Origin: Scatophagus argus
Taxonomy: Eukaryota; Chordata; Actinopteri; Scatophagidae
Reading direction: 5' to 3'
Assembly: GCF_020382885.2 (NCBI RefSeq)
Contig: NC_058506.1
Location: 6,076,001-6,140,000 of the forward strand
DNA length: 64,000 bases
This document shows positions 52,301 to 60,177 of this stretch, piece by piece. The notes under the pieces are model-generated. The model worked only from the letters and a program-made list of their open reading frames with translations. It ran no database searches and was not told where the DNA came from. Position 1 is the first letter of the stretch. Each line of letters begins with the position of its first letter. Both the position numbers and the translations under genes were made by a program.

Positions 52301-53247
52301 TTTATTCCTGCAAGCTGACCGTCAGCTCAAGTCCGGGGACGCGCTGCTCTGCTGTTATTGGCAGGGAGCCATGGGGGGTGGGGGGGCGAGCTGATGGTAA
52401 ACACACACACACACACACACGCTACCTGTGATAATAACAGTCTGATGGAGATGTCCACGAGACCGTGTTACCTTAGGAATTCCTAGAAGAAAACTGAAAT
52501 CACCTTAGACTATTTTCTTGGCTGTTTTCCATGTTTATCTACGTCTATCCGTCCAAAGTGCGTGAACTGTGCTAACCTTTACGTTCTGTGAACAAAGGCG
52601 CTCATCTATTTTCCTCATTTGTCTGGCAGAGCACACAAGTGGTCAATGATGTCGATAATGTTGCATAATTGCGCTGTCATTACATTTTCCAACACAAGCA
52701 CTACGTGTAGCCGAGACCTACAAGGATGTAACGTTGAACCACAGTTAGGTTCTTTACTTTAATGAGAACATGTACGGGCCGCTCGGTGTCACGACAGGTC
52801 AGTACAGGTTTGCACATGTTCCACGTCTGCGTCTGTCTGAGCTCAAAACTTAACCAACCAAGTCACACGAGAATCTGTTGTGGAACGTGAGCCTGTTTTC
52901 TGGATCCCTGCGTGCCATGAAAAAAGTTTCCATTCAACGTACAACAGCAACGGCAACACGTCCAGCCGCGACACGGCACGTGACAGCTCCCGAGGCAGCT
53001 GTGTTTACCTGAGGTTCTCTGGGCTGAAGGCTCGGTTCAGGTCCGTGTCCACGTATCTGGCGCACTTCTCCACAGCCTTCGGGTTGGTGATGAAGGGTTT
53101 GGTCTCGACCCGTTTTCTCTGTATCTCGGCACTATTCTTCACCCACAGGTTTACAAGTGTCACGCCTGACATCTCGTTCCCGTGCGTTCCCCCGAAAACA
53201 GCCACTCTCCTGGCCTCGTTAAAACACACGCTGTTGTACGAGGACAT
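46135..53247 (-). CDS. aspa: Aspartoacylase (aspa), complete, six coding exons
   Basis: ASPA is a cytosolic zinc carboxypeptidase-like enzyme that hydrolyses N-acetyl-L-aspartate to acetate and aspartate, chiefly in oligodendrocytes; its loss causes Canavan disease in humans. Coding parts (minus strand): 53,247-53,009; 50,633-50,438; 48,988-48,895; 48,762-48,655; 46,620-46,511; 46,326-46,135. They join without frame error into 312 codons (human 313). The GGTHGNE motif gives zinc ligands H22 and E25; DLH gives H117. Substrate residues R64, N71, R72, R169 and Y289 and catalytic E179 (VGPQPQG region) are all present, each one position above human numbering. The start at 53,247 is the first ATG; upstream there is only GTG in frame. 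The gene shares strand with abr downstream and taf1d upstream, as independent transcription units. Confidence 0.96.
46511..46620 (-). CDS. aspa: aspa coding exon 5
   Basis: 110 bp, acceptor CATTGTTAAG (a weak pyrimidine tract) and donor CTGCAG|GTAAAA. It encodes [20 protein letters not shown] and ends [10 protein letters not shown]. Confidence 0.94.
47090..47480 (+). repeat. Interspersed repeat in aspa intron 4
   Basis: This lies in the intron between aspa exons 4 and 5. TCACCAAAGTCGGTTGGATTCATCC, ATGAATGTCTGTACAAAAGTTCATGTGAATCCATCC, AAAGTCAGGAGGCCTCATCC and CAGACTGTATCAAAATGATGGACTGAG are repeated modules of the percomorph family whose other part is at 27,040-27,262. Two internal copies of the AAAGTCAGGAGG module are visible. 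Confidence 0.7.
48655..48762 (-). CDS. aspa: aspa coding exon 4
   Basis: 108 bp, acceptor GTTTCAG and donor GAAG|GTAGGG. It encodes [16 protein letters not shown] and [11 protein letters not shown]; catalytic E179 is in GLEVGPQ. Confidence 0.95.
48895..48988 (-). CDS. aspa: aspa coding exon 3
   Basis: 94 bp, acceptor TTTCATGTTGCAG and donor GTTG|GTGAGT. It encodes [16 protein letters not shown] then [15 protein letters not shown], matching human [28 protein letters not shown]. It holds Y165 and R169. It is too short to stand out as an open frame and was found by homology. Confidence 0.93.
50438..50633 (-). CDS. aspa: aspa coding exon 2
   Basis: Acceptor CACCCTGCAG then 1 + 195 bases to donor AAG|GTGACG. 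It encodes [20 protein letters not shown] and [15 protein letters not shown], with zinc ligand H117. Confidence 0.96.
50643..50860 (-). repeat. (CA)n plus degenerate GGGGACA/TTAGGG-family repeat in aspa intron 1
   Basis: (CA)n at 50,643-50,673 is followed by ACATTAACCCTAATCCTTACTCAAACC, then CCCGTCCCCACTTTCACTG and AAATTTGTCCCAG. In reverse complement this is the layout of the 28.4-kb repeat. The microsatellite begins only about 10 bp upstream of the aspa exon 2 acceptor, so it forms part of the splice-site region. Confidence 0.6.
52160..52380. promoter_or_regulatory. CpG-rich block in aspa intron 1, possible regulatory element
   Basis: CpGs are dense (TTTGCGTAAGACATTTTACGC, GGCGCACACGAAGAGGAACG, GGACGCGC) between AT-rich flanks, and a TATAAAACGG word lies at about 52,250 on the plus strand. 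It could be an internal promoter or enhancer. No open frame with homology is associated. Confidence 0.3.
53009..53247 (-). CDS. aspa: aspa coding exon 1
   Basis: 79 codons plus 2 bases, ending CTCAG|GTAAAC. It carries GGTHGNE (zinc ligands H22, E25) and [20 protein letters not shown] (substrate-binding R64, N71, R72). Confidence 0.96.
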
Positions 53248-53480
53248 GGCTCGACACGGCAAACGGCGCAAGGTGTGGGTGAAGACACACACTGGTCTCA
53301 GAGGCGCGCAGGAAAAGTTTCCAGCTGAGCTTCACAGCCTTCACAGTTTAAATGCTGGCTGTGGCTGCGCGCTTACGTAACGTGCCCGCCGGCTTGTTGT
53401 AGCCAGTCACCGTGCGTAAAATGCGCTGAGTTGTGCACGACATCGCGAGTTGCGGGCGGAAAAACTCCAGTTAACAAGCT
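53248..53480 (-). promoter_or_regulatory. aspa 5'UTR and promoter region
   Basis: GC/CpG-rich sequence (GGCTGTGGCTGCGCGCTTACG, GTGCCCGCCGGC, ATCGCGAGTTGCGGGCGG) lies directly upstream of the start codon and falls away past about 53,470. No TATA box is clear. Confidence 0.45.
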
Positions 53481-54768
53481 TCCTCCCTTTGTTTACCTCT
53501 CACTGACAAAGTCACAACAAGTATTAACCATTCGTTTCCGGTGAGGTTCTTCCAAAACAAAATGTAATCAAAACAACGTTTCCATGATTTTGGATTTATA
53601 GGTAGTCTGTTAAGTTAAATTTGACGGGTCATATCACATCCGGTGATGACTTTCAAAATAAACCAAATCGACGCGTTCAAGAAATAAAAAATGACAGTGG
53701 AATTTACAGTTTAAAAGGCGACCCTCCTCTTTAGGTCATTTTTACAATATATACAGCTACATAACCCTGTTTTATACAGCCACCAAAGATTTCAAGTTTT
53801 CAGGAAAACACAAATATGTTTACAATAAATACTATTTCTAGAGTTTGTTAAATCCCATTAGTGATTCGCCTTATTAAGGAGATCACAATCAGAATCAGAA
53901 TTCCTTTATTTATCCCCGAAGGTAAATTCTTTTTCGTACAGACATTGCACTTGCAGTTTTCCCGACCAAGAAAGAAAAGTGAAAGATATAAAAATAGGAT
54001 AAACAAAAGCAAGATAAGTATAAATCTAAAAATCTAAAAACACAGGTATTTACGTGTGTGAAACAATATATACATTTTATATATAAAAGTAAGTGTGTCC
54101 GTCACAGTGCAGAGTTTAGCAGTTTGATGGCGACATTTCCTGTGTCGCTCTGTGGTGCATTGTGGGAGTTGTGGAAGTAAGAGTCTGATGACAATTGATA
54201 AATAGGACGAGTCGAGTCAGTGGTTTTATATAATATTCAGCATATTTCTCTGTAGAAAGGGCAATATGCCTTACAAACAAACAAAATAAAACACACCAGA
54301 AGACACAAAATCACAAATTAAGTTCCAGAACACGTCCTTACTTTCTAGAAAATGTTTAACCTAAAGCAGCTGCAGTGCATTGGCTTTCACCACAGAATGA
54401 CCCTGACTTTTCTCCCAAATGCCCATTAGGTTGCAGGCTAGGTGTGTTTAAATTAAAAATGTCAAAAATCAAGTGTTCACACACAAATTGATTAAAATTA
54501 TTTGATGTGGTTTTAATTTTCTTTTAATTTTAACTTGTGACACTTTCTTACCTCAAATATTTCAAATTCAGGTGTTTTTATTTTGAAAAAACAAACAAGC
54601 ATAGAATTATGTGAGTAAAAAAATGCTTTGATACAAAGCAAAATACATAAAAAAATGATTTAAAAACCTCACAAGTGCCACATTTTAACTTGGGACTTCA
54701 ACACTGTCCATTTGTGTGTTCACGCTCCTCTACTGACCAGGCTTTGTCATATAATTGGTGAGTTCATA
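53481..54768. other. Intergenic region between aspa and the taf1d 3' end
   Basis: AT-rich. It contains a retroposon tail (53,885-53,945) and the taf1d 3'UTR. A minus-strand AATAAA at 54,577-54,582 lies 187 bp past the taf1d stop and is the likely polyadenylation signal. Confidence 0.6.
53885..53945 (-). repeat. 3' tail of a teleost retroposon
   Basis: ACAATCAGAATCAGAATTCC then TTTATTTATCCCCGAAGG and TAAATTC is, in reverse complement, the GGGGATAAATAAAGG retroposon tail seen at 7,575-7,612. Confidence 0.65.
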
Positions 54769-57282
54769 CTAACAGTCTGTAAGGAAGTCCTCATTTGGAT
54801 TATGAAGTCTCCGCTTAACCGCTATGTGCTTGTTTTTCATGATGCAGTCTTGAGACGAGATCTGTGATTTTGATTCCTTCTTTTCCATCTTTTTATTTTC
54901 TTGGGGCTCTAAATCAGCAGACTTGGTCATTGACTCCCCCTCAAGCAGAATATTGCCAGGGGATTTCATTTCTTTCTTCTTTTTCTTGACTCTTTTGTCA
55001 TTTAATGTCTGATTTCCAGGCATCTCTGGATACGGTGAAGCTTGTTCAACAAGAGATTCCTTGATTGCATGGTCAGCAGTGCTGCTGTCATTGGACATGT
55101 CAGCACTGCATTCATATTTGCTGCTTGCAATCAAAGGAGAAGTCAGATGTTTGCCTTTTTTCTTGTGTGAATCCACGCTGCAAGTATTCAGTGCAGATTT
55201 TTGGAACTGAATATGATCAGTGGCAGATGGTGGTTGCACACGGCATGGCTCTTCGTTACACTTCTCCTTCTTCTTCTTCTTCTTCTTCGTCTGCTTCAAC
55301 ACCACATCCTCACCAGTCGGACAATATCCTGAATTAGCTGCACTTTCCAGTCTTTCCGTGGGGTTCACCAGCTGACTTTCATTTCCCATATGTTTCTTTT
55401 GCCTTTTCACCCCCGCAGCAGTAGTTTCAGGCAAAACACTCGGCCATGCTTTGTGTGGTTCCTCAAACTCACGCTTGCGACCTTTTTCCACACTGTCCTG
55501 CTCTACTGACATTTCCCTCTTCTTTTTCTTTCTCCTGACCCCATCGTTAGATTCCTCCAAATTTCCTGTGATTTCTGCCGATTGTGCTTCAAAATCAGCA
55601 GCGCTGACGCAAGGCTTTTCAGCACCCCAGACATGAACATCCACAGGCTGTGAGAGAGAGCTCTGTTCCTCCTGTGTCTGAGCATCTTTTTCCTCTGCAT
55701 CAGCAACAAGGAAGGATGAGGTCCTCTTCTTTTCCTTTTTCCGCACAGACACCGAATCATCGCTTTGTCCCACACTGTCTTTGGACATAGTCCTGCTACA
55801 TATTTCACTCTTCTTCTTCTTAGTCAACAATTCATCACTTTGCTCTTCAAGGCCCTGCTTTGTTTTCTGGATATTATCTTCATCTTTAAACTTTTCATTT
55901 TCTTCAGGAGTCTCAGAGGTAGTTTTCTTCTTCTTCTTCTTCTTCTTCTTCTTTTCCAGTAACAACCCTGTGCTTTCTTCCAAGGCTACAGCATGAGCAG
56001 AAGAGCTCACATCTGCAGCCTCTTCCCCATTAACAGATGAGTGTCGGGCCTTCTTGTGCTTGCTTCTTTTACCATAACTGGATTCTAATGCCTCTTCAGT
56101 AACTGCAGATTCGTGTAAGTGTCCTGGTGACACTTCGCTTTCTTCACCTTCCTCCACAACTACAATCGTCTCTTTTTTCCTTTTGTTCTTTTTCATGTGG
56201 ATGTCATCATCATTTAGATGTTTGGCAGCTGCACAGAGTTGTAACTGCTCAACATCCTCATCACTTCTTTTCCTCCTCTTCTTCTTCTTCTTCCCACCAT
56301 TCTCGATGTTACAGCTCACTGAATCCTCCATTCTCACGTCTGACTCGAAGTGTCCACCTACTTCCTGTCTGACACTGTCTGCCGCAGACTTTTTTCCCTC
56401 CTTTTTCTTTTGTTTTGAATGGGGAACGTCTTTCTCCTCCTGTGTCACGATGGCACCATCATGTGATGAGTTCTCCAAACAATTTCTTTCATTACATTCA
56501 TTCTCATCTCTAGCCTGTGAGGCTGGAGGCTCTGTCCTGTTATGCTCAGACAAGCCAGGAGTCTCCTCTACCTCCACAGATTTCACAGCATGCAGACCCT
56601 CTGGCTGGATCTTCTGATCGTTTCCTTCTTCTATGCTTTTGTGATCTCTATCTTTTTTCTTCTTTTTCCTCTTGCTTACCCTGGTTTCACTGCATGCACT
56701 GTCAGTATTAGTGTCACTTATAAGGTCCGGGAGACTGTGGAAGAGAATCTGGCTTTCAGGATCGACCGCTGTCTGTCCTGTAGGGGGCATATCGTCTGTG
56801 TGCACAACAGCTGTGTCCGGCTCTGTTGTAGTTGTGGATGCTTCTCTGCCCTGCTGTGGACTTCTCTGTACATTAAGTGACTCACAAACTGTAGCATCGC
56901 TGTCACTGCCCAGCTCTTCCGCTCTCGCTTTTTGCTGAAAAAGAGTCTTGTTTCCTTGTGGAAGGCGTCTCTCTGTCTTTGGTCTCTCCTTTTGGACCAG
57001 AAGGTTTCCGTCACTTGTTGCAGCTTCATCATGGCTCTCCCTCTCGGCCTGAACACTACAAGAAGACTCTCCACCATGAGGGCTCTCTGTATCCAAGGAC
57101 AACGATGTGGCCCTTGATTTGGATGCAGTAGCTGCTATTTTATGGAACGTCTTACATTGTCCTTCCCCTGAGGTTACTTGTCTGGCATTGCCAGCTTTTC
57201 CCTGTTTCTTCCCTTGTTTTAACTGGTTGCACCAGGACCGTCTCCTTTTTGTTTTAGATGGAACCATAAAACATTTCCTTTC
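54769..57282 (-). CDS. taf1d: taf1d coding exon 5, 837-residue Lys/Glu-rich tail
   Basis: Acceptor TCATCTTACAG, then ERKCFMVPSKTKRRRSW. It is open for 2,514 bp to a stop at 54,769. Clusters such as KRKKKKKD, GGKKKKKRRKR, a ten-lysine run near 55,950, LLTKKKKSE, RRKKKKRE and QTKKKKKKKEK recur every 40-90 residues, separated by acidic/Ser-rich stretches. The last residues are NPNEDFLTDC. The plus strand over this exon shows mirror poly-Phe/Ser frames that are artefacts. Confidence 0.88.
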   Translation of the reverse strand, partial: ERKCFMVPSKTKRRRSWCNQLKQGKKQGKAGNARQVTSGEGQCKTFHKIAATASKSRATSLSLDTESPHGGESSCSVQAERESHDEAATSDGNLLVQKERPKTERRLPQGNKTLFQQKARAEELGSDSDATVCESLNVQRSPQQGREASTTTTEPDTAVVHTDDMPPTGQTAVDPESQILFHSLPDLISDTNTDSACSETRVSKRKKKKKDRDHKSIEEGNDQKIQPEGLHAVKSVEVEETPGLSEHNRTEPPASQARDENECNERNCLENSSHDGAIVTQEEKDVPHSKQKKKEGKKSAADSVRQEVGGHFESDVRMEDSVSCNIENGGKKKKKRRKRSDEDVEQLQLCAAAKHLNDDDIHMKKNKRKKETIVVVEEGEESEVSPGHLHESAVTEEALESSYGKRSKHKKARHSSVNGEEAADVSSSAHAVALEESTGLLLEKKKKKKKKKKTTSETPEENEKFKDEDNIQKTKQGLEEQSDELLTKKKKSEICSRTMSKDSVGQSDDSVSVRKKEKKRTSSFLVADAEEKDAQTQEEQSSLSQPVDVHVWGAEKPCVSAADFEAQSAEITGNLEESNDGVRRKKKKREMSVEQDSVEKGRKREFEEPHKAWPSVLPETTAAGVKRQKKHMGNESQLVNPTERLESAANSGYCPTGEDVVLKQTKKKKKKKEKCNEEPCRVQPPSATDHIQFQKSALNTCSVDSHKKKGKHLTSPLIASSKYECSADMSNDSSTADHAIKESLVEQASPYPEMPGNQTLNDKRVKKKKKEMKSPGNILLEGESMTKSADLEPQENKKMEKKESKSQISSQDCIMKNKHIAVKRRLHNPNEDFLTDC

Positions 57283-59079
57283 CTGTAAGATGACAAAAAT
57301 GAAATAAAGTTCATGAACAAAAATGTGATGAGATGCAAGATTTTTTTTTAAGTTTTAACAGCCTGCTTACCACCACTTTGAAGTCCTCATCCTCTGGCCT
57401 TTCTTCTTCTTCTCTGTAACAGAAGAGGTGTGTTTTATTACCAATCAGTCAGACGTTGTCTGTACAGGACCTTTGACAGGTCAGTGCAACTCAAAGCCAT
57501 TTACAGGCCATGACAGTAAAAATGTAAATAAATAAAACAATTTCACAGTTAATGCACACAAGAAGTACAAATGATTGCAATGCAAATAAATTGCAAAAAA
57601 ATGAACATATATGAACAAAGATTATTTTTTATGTATAAAAATGGAGCTACAGTAGCCCAGAATGGACAACATTTCCTACATACTGAATCTACAAACAAAC
57701 TAAATAATGGCTATAAAGCATTTGAATGGAAAGTCAGGCTAATGAAATGTCATTCAGTTTCCTTTTATAGATACGAACACTTCAGCTGCTCCATGTCTCC
57801 TAAAGATACCACTAAGGGCTAACATTTATAAAGTAGTGGGCCCAAACAGACTTTGGGGAACCCCACGAGTTATTTTACAGTGTTCGGAAAAAATATCAAA
57901 TTGCGACAGAACTTTAAGAAGAACTTCAGAACTATGTGCCTAAAAGCTAAGGAACAAACTCCTCCACACTGGTTAATCTACTCTATTTAACACAAGTTTG
58001 TGATCAACTATACAAAAAGCAGCACTCAGATCAAGTTGTACCAGAACCAAAAGTTTACTGCATCTAGATTTACCCTAAGCTCATCACCTACCCTCACTAA
58101 AGCTGTCCCTGTAAACCAGCCTCAAACAAAGTGCTGTTTTCCTTAAGGAACCTATGTAAGTGTACGTGACCAGTTCCTCTAAAACTGTGCTTAGAATGAA
58201 TGATTGAGATTAGAGATTAATTGGTGGCCACTGGGTGCTGATGGATCACGGACACTTCTTTAAAAATTACACATGCAACTTCAAATGAGCATTTTAGCTT
58301 AAGATGAACGTACTCTGACAGTGGAGATATGTCATCTCCATCGATGTCAACCGTAGGTAAAGACGACACCACCTCATCTCTTGTTTGATAGCCCCGCCAC
58401 AGCTCTCTGACACATTTAAAGAAGCCTCCAATTGCAAAATTCTGTAAAGAGGAAAGACTTTACCACTAAAAAACATTTGGGAGCATTTCTTAAAATTAGA
58501 CAATGACAGCCATTAAAAATGGGTATCGGCTGTCCTTACATGGAGGCTTCTGTTTTGCGGGACTGGTAACAGAGAGCTTCTGGGTTTCCACTTTCCCCCT
58601 GAGATGAAAGGAAAACTGTATGTTGGCAGTCTGTACTTCTTTCTTCTTCTCTCTTTTTCAGTTTCTCCATTGGAAGAGGACGCCGAAGTGTCGCCTTCAC
58701 TTTCTTCCAGATCTCTGGAAGATGTGGGGTGTGACCTCACTTTGTATCGATGTCTTTTTCCTGATCTCACAGCCTCAGGTACTGGCTTCTGAGTTATGAA
58801 CAGGCTGTCTCCTGAGTCACTGCTGAGACACAATTATACACTTAGAAAGTCAAACTCAGGGACTTTCATGCTGTTGTTCTAGGAGGAGCTGATCAGCTCA
58901 TCAATGTTAGGGTCACCCTACCTTTCTGCTTCTGCAGGTTCATTAGATGCCTCATCCTTTTTGCTCTGAGACTCAAGATACCGCGATATTTTCTTCACAG
59001 AGTCTGGAGGCGACGTTTCTAGGACAATGTGGCATGACTCCGCTGATAAAACTTCAGCAAGGCTAGCAGACTGAGACAT
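54769..59079 (-). CDS. taf1d: taf1d: Pol I TBP-associated factor subunit D with a giant Lys-rich tail
   Basis: TAF1D is a subunit of SL1/TIF-IB, which places TBP on rDNA promoters for RNA polymerase I in the nucleolus. Coding parts (minus strand): 59,079-58,922; 58,822-58,540; 58,441-58,314; 57,413-57,371; 57,282-54,769, joining without frame error to about 1,041 codons. Human-like signatures: SDSGDSLFITQ (human SDSSLFKTQ), RRRKKYRLPTYSFPFI about 112-126 (human RPRG...SGFPFL), GGFFKCVRELW about 152-162 (human RGFFNYIEKL) and DGDDISPLSEE (human DDDGSISPIEE). Residues 205-1041 are a single exon of Lys/Glu/Ser-rich, low-complexity sequence with at least ten poly-Lys clusters, absent from the 278-residue human protein. 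It is probably a disordered nucleolar tail. The identity is reinforced by head-to-head c11orf54, its neighbour in human. Confidence 0.87.
57371..57413 (-). CDS. taf1d: taf1d coding exon 4 (43-bp micro-exon)
   Basis: Acceptor CTTCTGTTACAG and donor GTGGTG|GTAAGC. It encodes EEEERPEDEDFKVV and restores phase 0 between the phase-2 donor of exon 3 and exon 5. It was found by frame bookkeeping. Confidence 0.85.
57820..58170. repeat. Interspersed repeat fragment in taf1d intron 3
   Basis: GTGGGCCCAAACAGACTTTGGGGAACCCCAC and TTTGTGATCAACTATACAAAAAGCAGCACTCAGATCAAG, with AAAGCTGTCCCTGTAAACCAG, resemble a teleost repeat I recall (GGAACCCCAC / AAAGCAGCACTCAGATC). The class is unknown to me. Confidence 0.45.
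58314..58441 (-). CDS. taf1d: taf1d coding exon 3
   Basis: Acceptor CCTCTTTACAG, 42 codons plus 2 bases, donor CAGA|GTACGT. It encodes NFAIGGFFKCVRELWRGYQT and VDIDGDDISPLS. Confidence 0.88.
58540..58822 (-). CDS. taf1d: taf1d coding exon 2 (NAGNAG acceptor)
   Basis: The acceptor reads TCTCAGCAG; both AGs keep frame, so the exon begins at 58,822 or 58,819 with one Ser more or less. The donor is CTCCAT|GTAAGG, phase 0. It encodes SDSGDSLFITQKP and RRRKKYRLPTYSFPF. Confidence 0.88.
58922..59079 (-). CDS. taf1d: taf1d coding exon 1
   Basis: ATG at 59,079, 52 codons plus 2 bases, donor AAAG|GTAGGG. It encodes MSQSASLAEVLSAES to EASNEPAEAE. An acceptor-like TTTTAATCGATAG lies about 20 bp upstream of the ATG, so a separate 5'UTR exon is likely. 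Confidence 0.85.
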
Positions 59080-60110
59080 TAGAGAATCCTGTACTCCTGC
59101 TATCGATTAAAAGAAAAGAGTTAGAGATGAAATCCGTTCGATACCACCAACAAAAAGTTTCTCTGATGCATTTAAACGTCCGCTGTGGATAAACGATGAT
59201 GTTTTTTAAGAGCACATCTCAGTAATGTCGTGTAACAACGTGCAGCGGCACCAAAACAAACGAAGAAAGAGACACCGTACATGTAGTTCTGGGTCAACCA
59301 GGAAGTGTTTCAACGTCATCGACGTGAGCAACGGCTCGAGTCATAATCCCACCAATCACCAAAGAGGAGGCAGGAGACGCTAAAAGAAACAAGAGGTTAA
59401 CTCGTTGTCTTTCCGTTTTCGGCTGCACCGAATCCTACAGTAGAGTTGATTTTTTTTAGCGTAAGCCAGTGAAAATGTCCCACTGAAATGTGGTAATCAG
59501 CTGTGAAATGAAGTTATTAGCTGCAAAGCAAGATGGTAGGATAACGCTGAGTTATTTGTTTTTTTTTTAACAAATATTGGAATGATGTTTTCAACAAAAT
59601 TTTTGAACGTTAACCAAATAATACCAGTACATTTATGTAGATAGTAGGTGAATACTGGTGAAATGGAAACAGTTAAATATTTTAAATAAATTGAAACAAG
59701 TTGATTGTTTATGGAAAGTATAATAATTACAGAGTAGCCATTATGAGTTGTTTGAGCCTCTTGTTTTGTTTTATATGTATATCATTCCCTCAACTTCCAT
59801 CCCACACTGCACACCATTTTCACATTTCAGAGTTTAAACCTTAAGCTAACAGCCAAAAAAATCAGATGTGTTTCAAAAGAGTTTCTCGGTGTGCCCGCTT
59901 TACCTTCTTAAAGCTCATTTTTTACAATATCATCCTTATATTTATTCGTATTAAACAGCCGCATTAATAAAATGGCTGCCTAGGCGAGGAAACGCTATAT
60001 TGGATATAAACTATCTTGTTAATATTTACTCTTTAGCTCGTGCCTTAACCAACCAGTATAAGGGAAGCAGCTGTGAGGATCTGCTCGTACAGTTACCTTC
60101 CAGTACAGTT
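59080..60110. promoter_or_regulatory. Divergent taf1d / c11orf54 promoter region
   Basis: About 1.03 kb lies between the two start codons, which point away from each other. The taf1d-proximal third is CpG-containing. It has an ETS-like CCAGGAAGTG (59,298-59,307), CRE-like ACGTCA (59,313-59,318) and GACGTGAG (59,321-59,328), and a CCAAT box (59,352-59,356). These are typical of bidirectional housekeeping promoters. On the plus strand AGC|GTAAGC near 59,461 and TTTCACATTTCAG near 59,829 could bound a c11orf54 5'UTR intron. Motifs are seen; their use is inferred. Confidence 0.6.
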
Positions 60111-60177
60111 ATGGCAGGCATCAGTAAAACTGAAAAGGTTCAGCTGCACGCACCAGATTTAGAGGAACTGCGTTATG
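60111..60177 (+). CDS. c11orf54: c11orf54 coding exon 1
   Basis: 22 codons plus 1 base; encodes MAGISKTEKVQLHAPDLEEL and ends TTATG|GTAAGG. Confidence 0.93.

Larger units (their letters stand above)
50634..53008. other. aspa intron 1
   Basis: A 2.4-kb intron with no coding exon. It holds the repeat near exon 2, a CpG-rich block at about 52,160-52,380 and a (CA)n at 52,398-52,422. Confidence 0.75.

Noticed and set aside
52880..53380. 166-codon plus-strand frame over aspa exon 1
   Set aside because: It is antisense shadow of the aspa coding exon and its CpG-rich promoter.
55065..56938. Plus-strand poly-Phe/Ser/Leu frames with membrane-like stretches
   Set aside because: Reverse complement of the Lys/Glu-rich taf1d exon; AAG tracts read as CTT/TTC.
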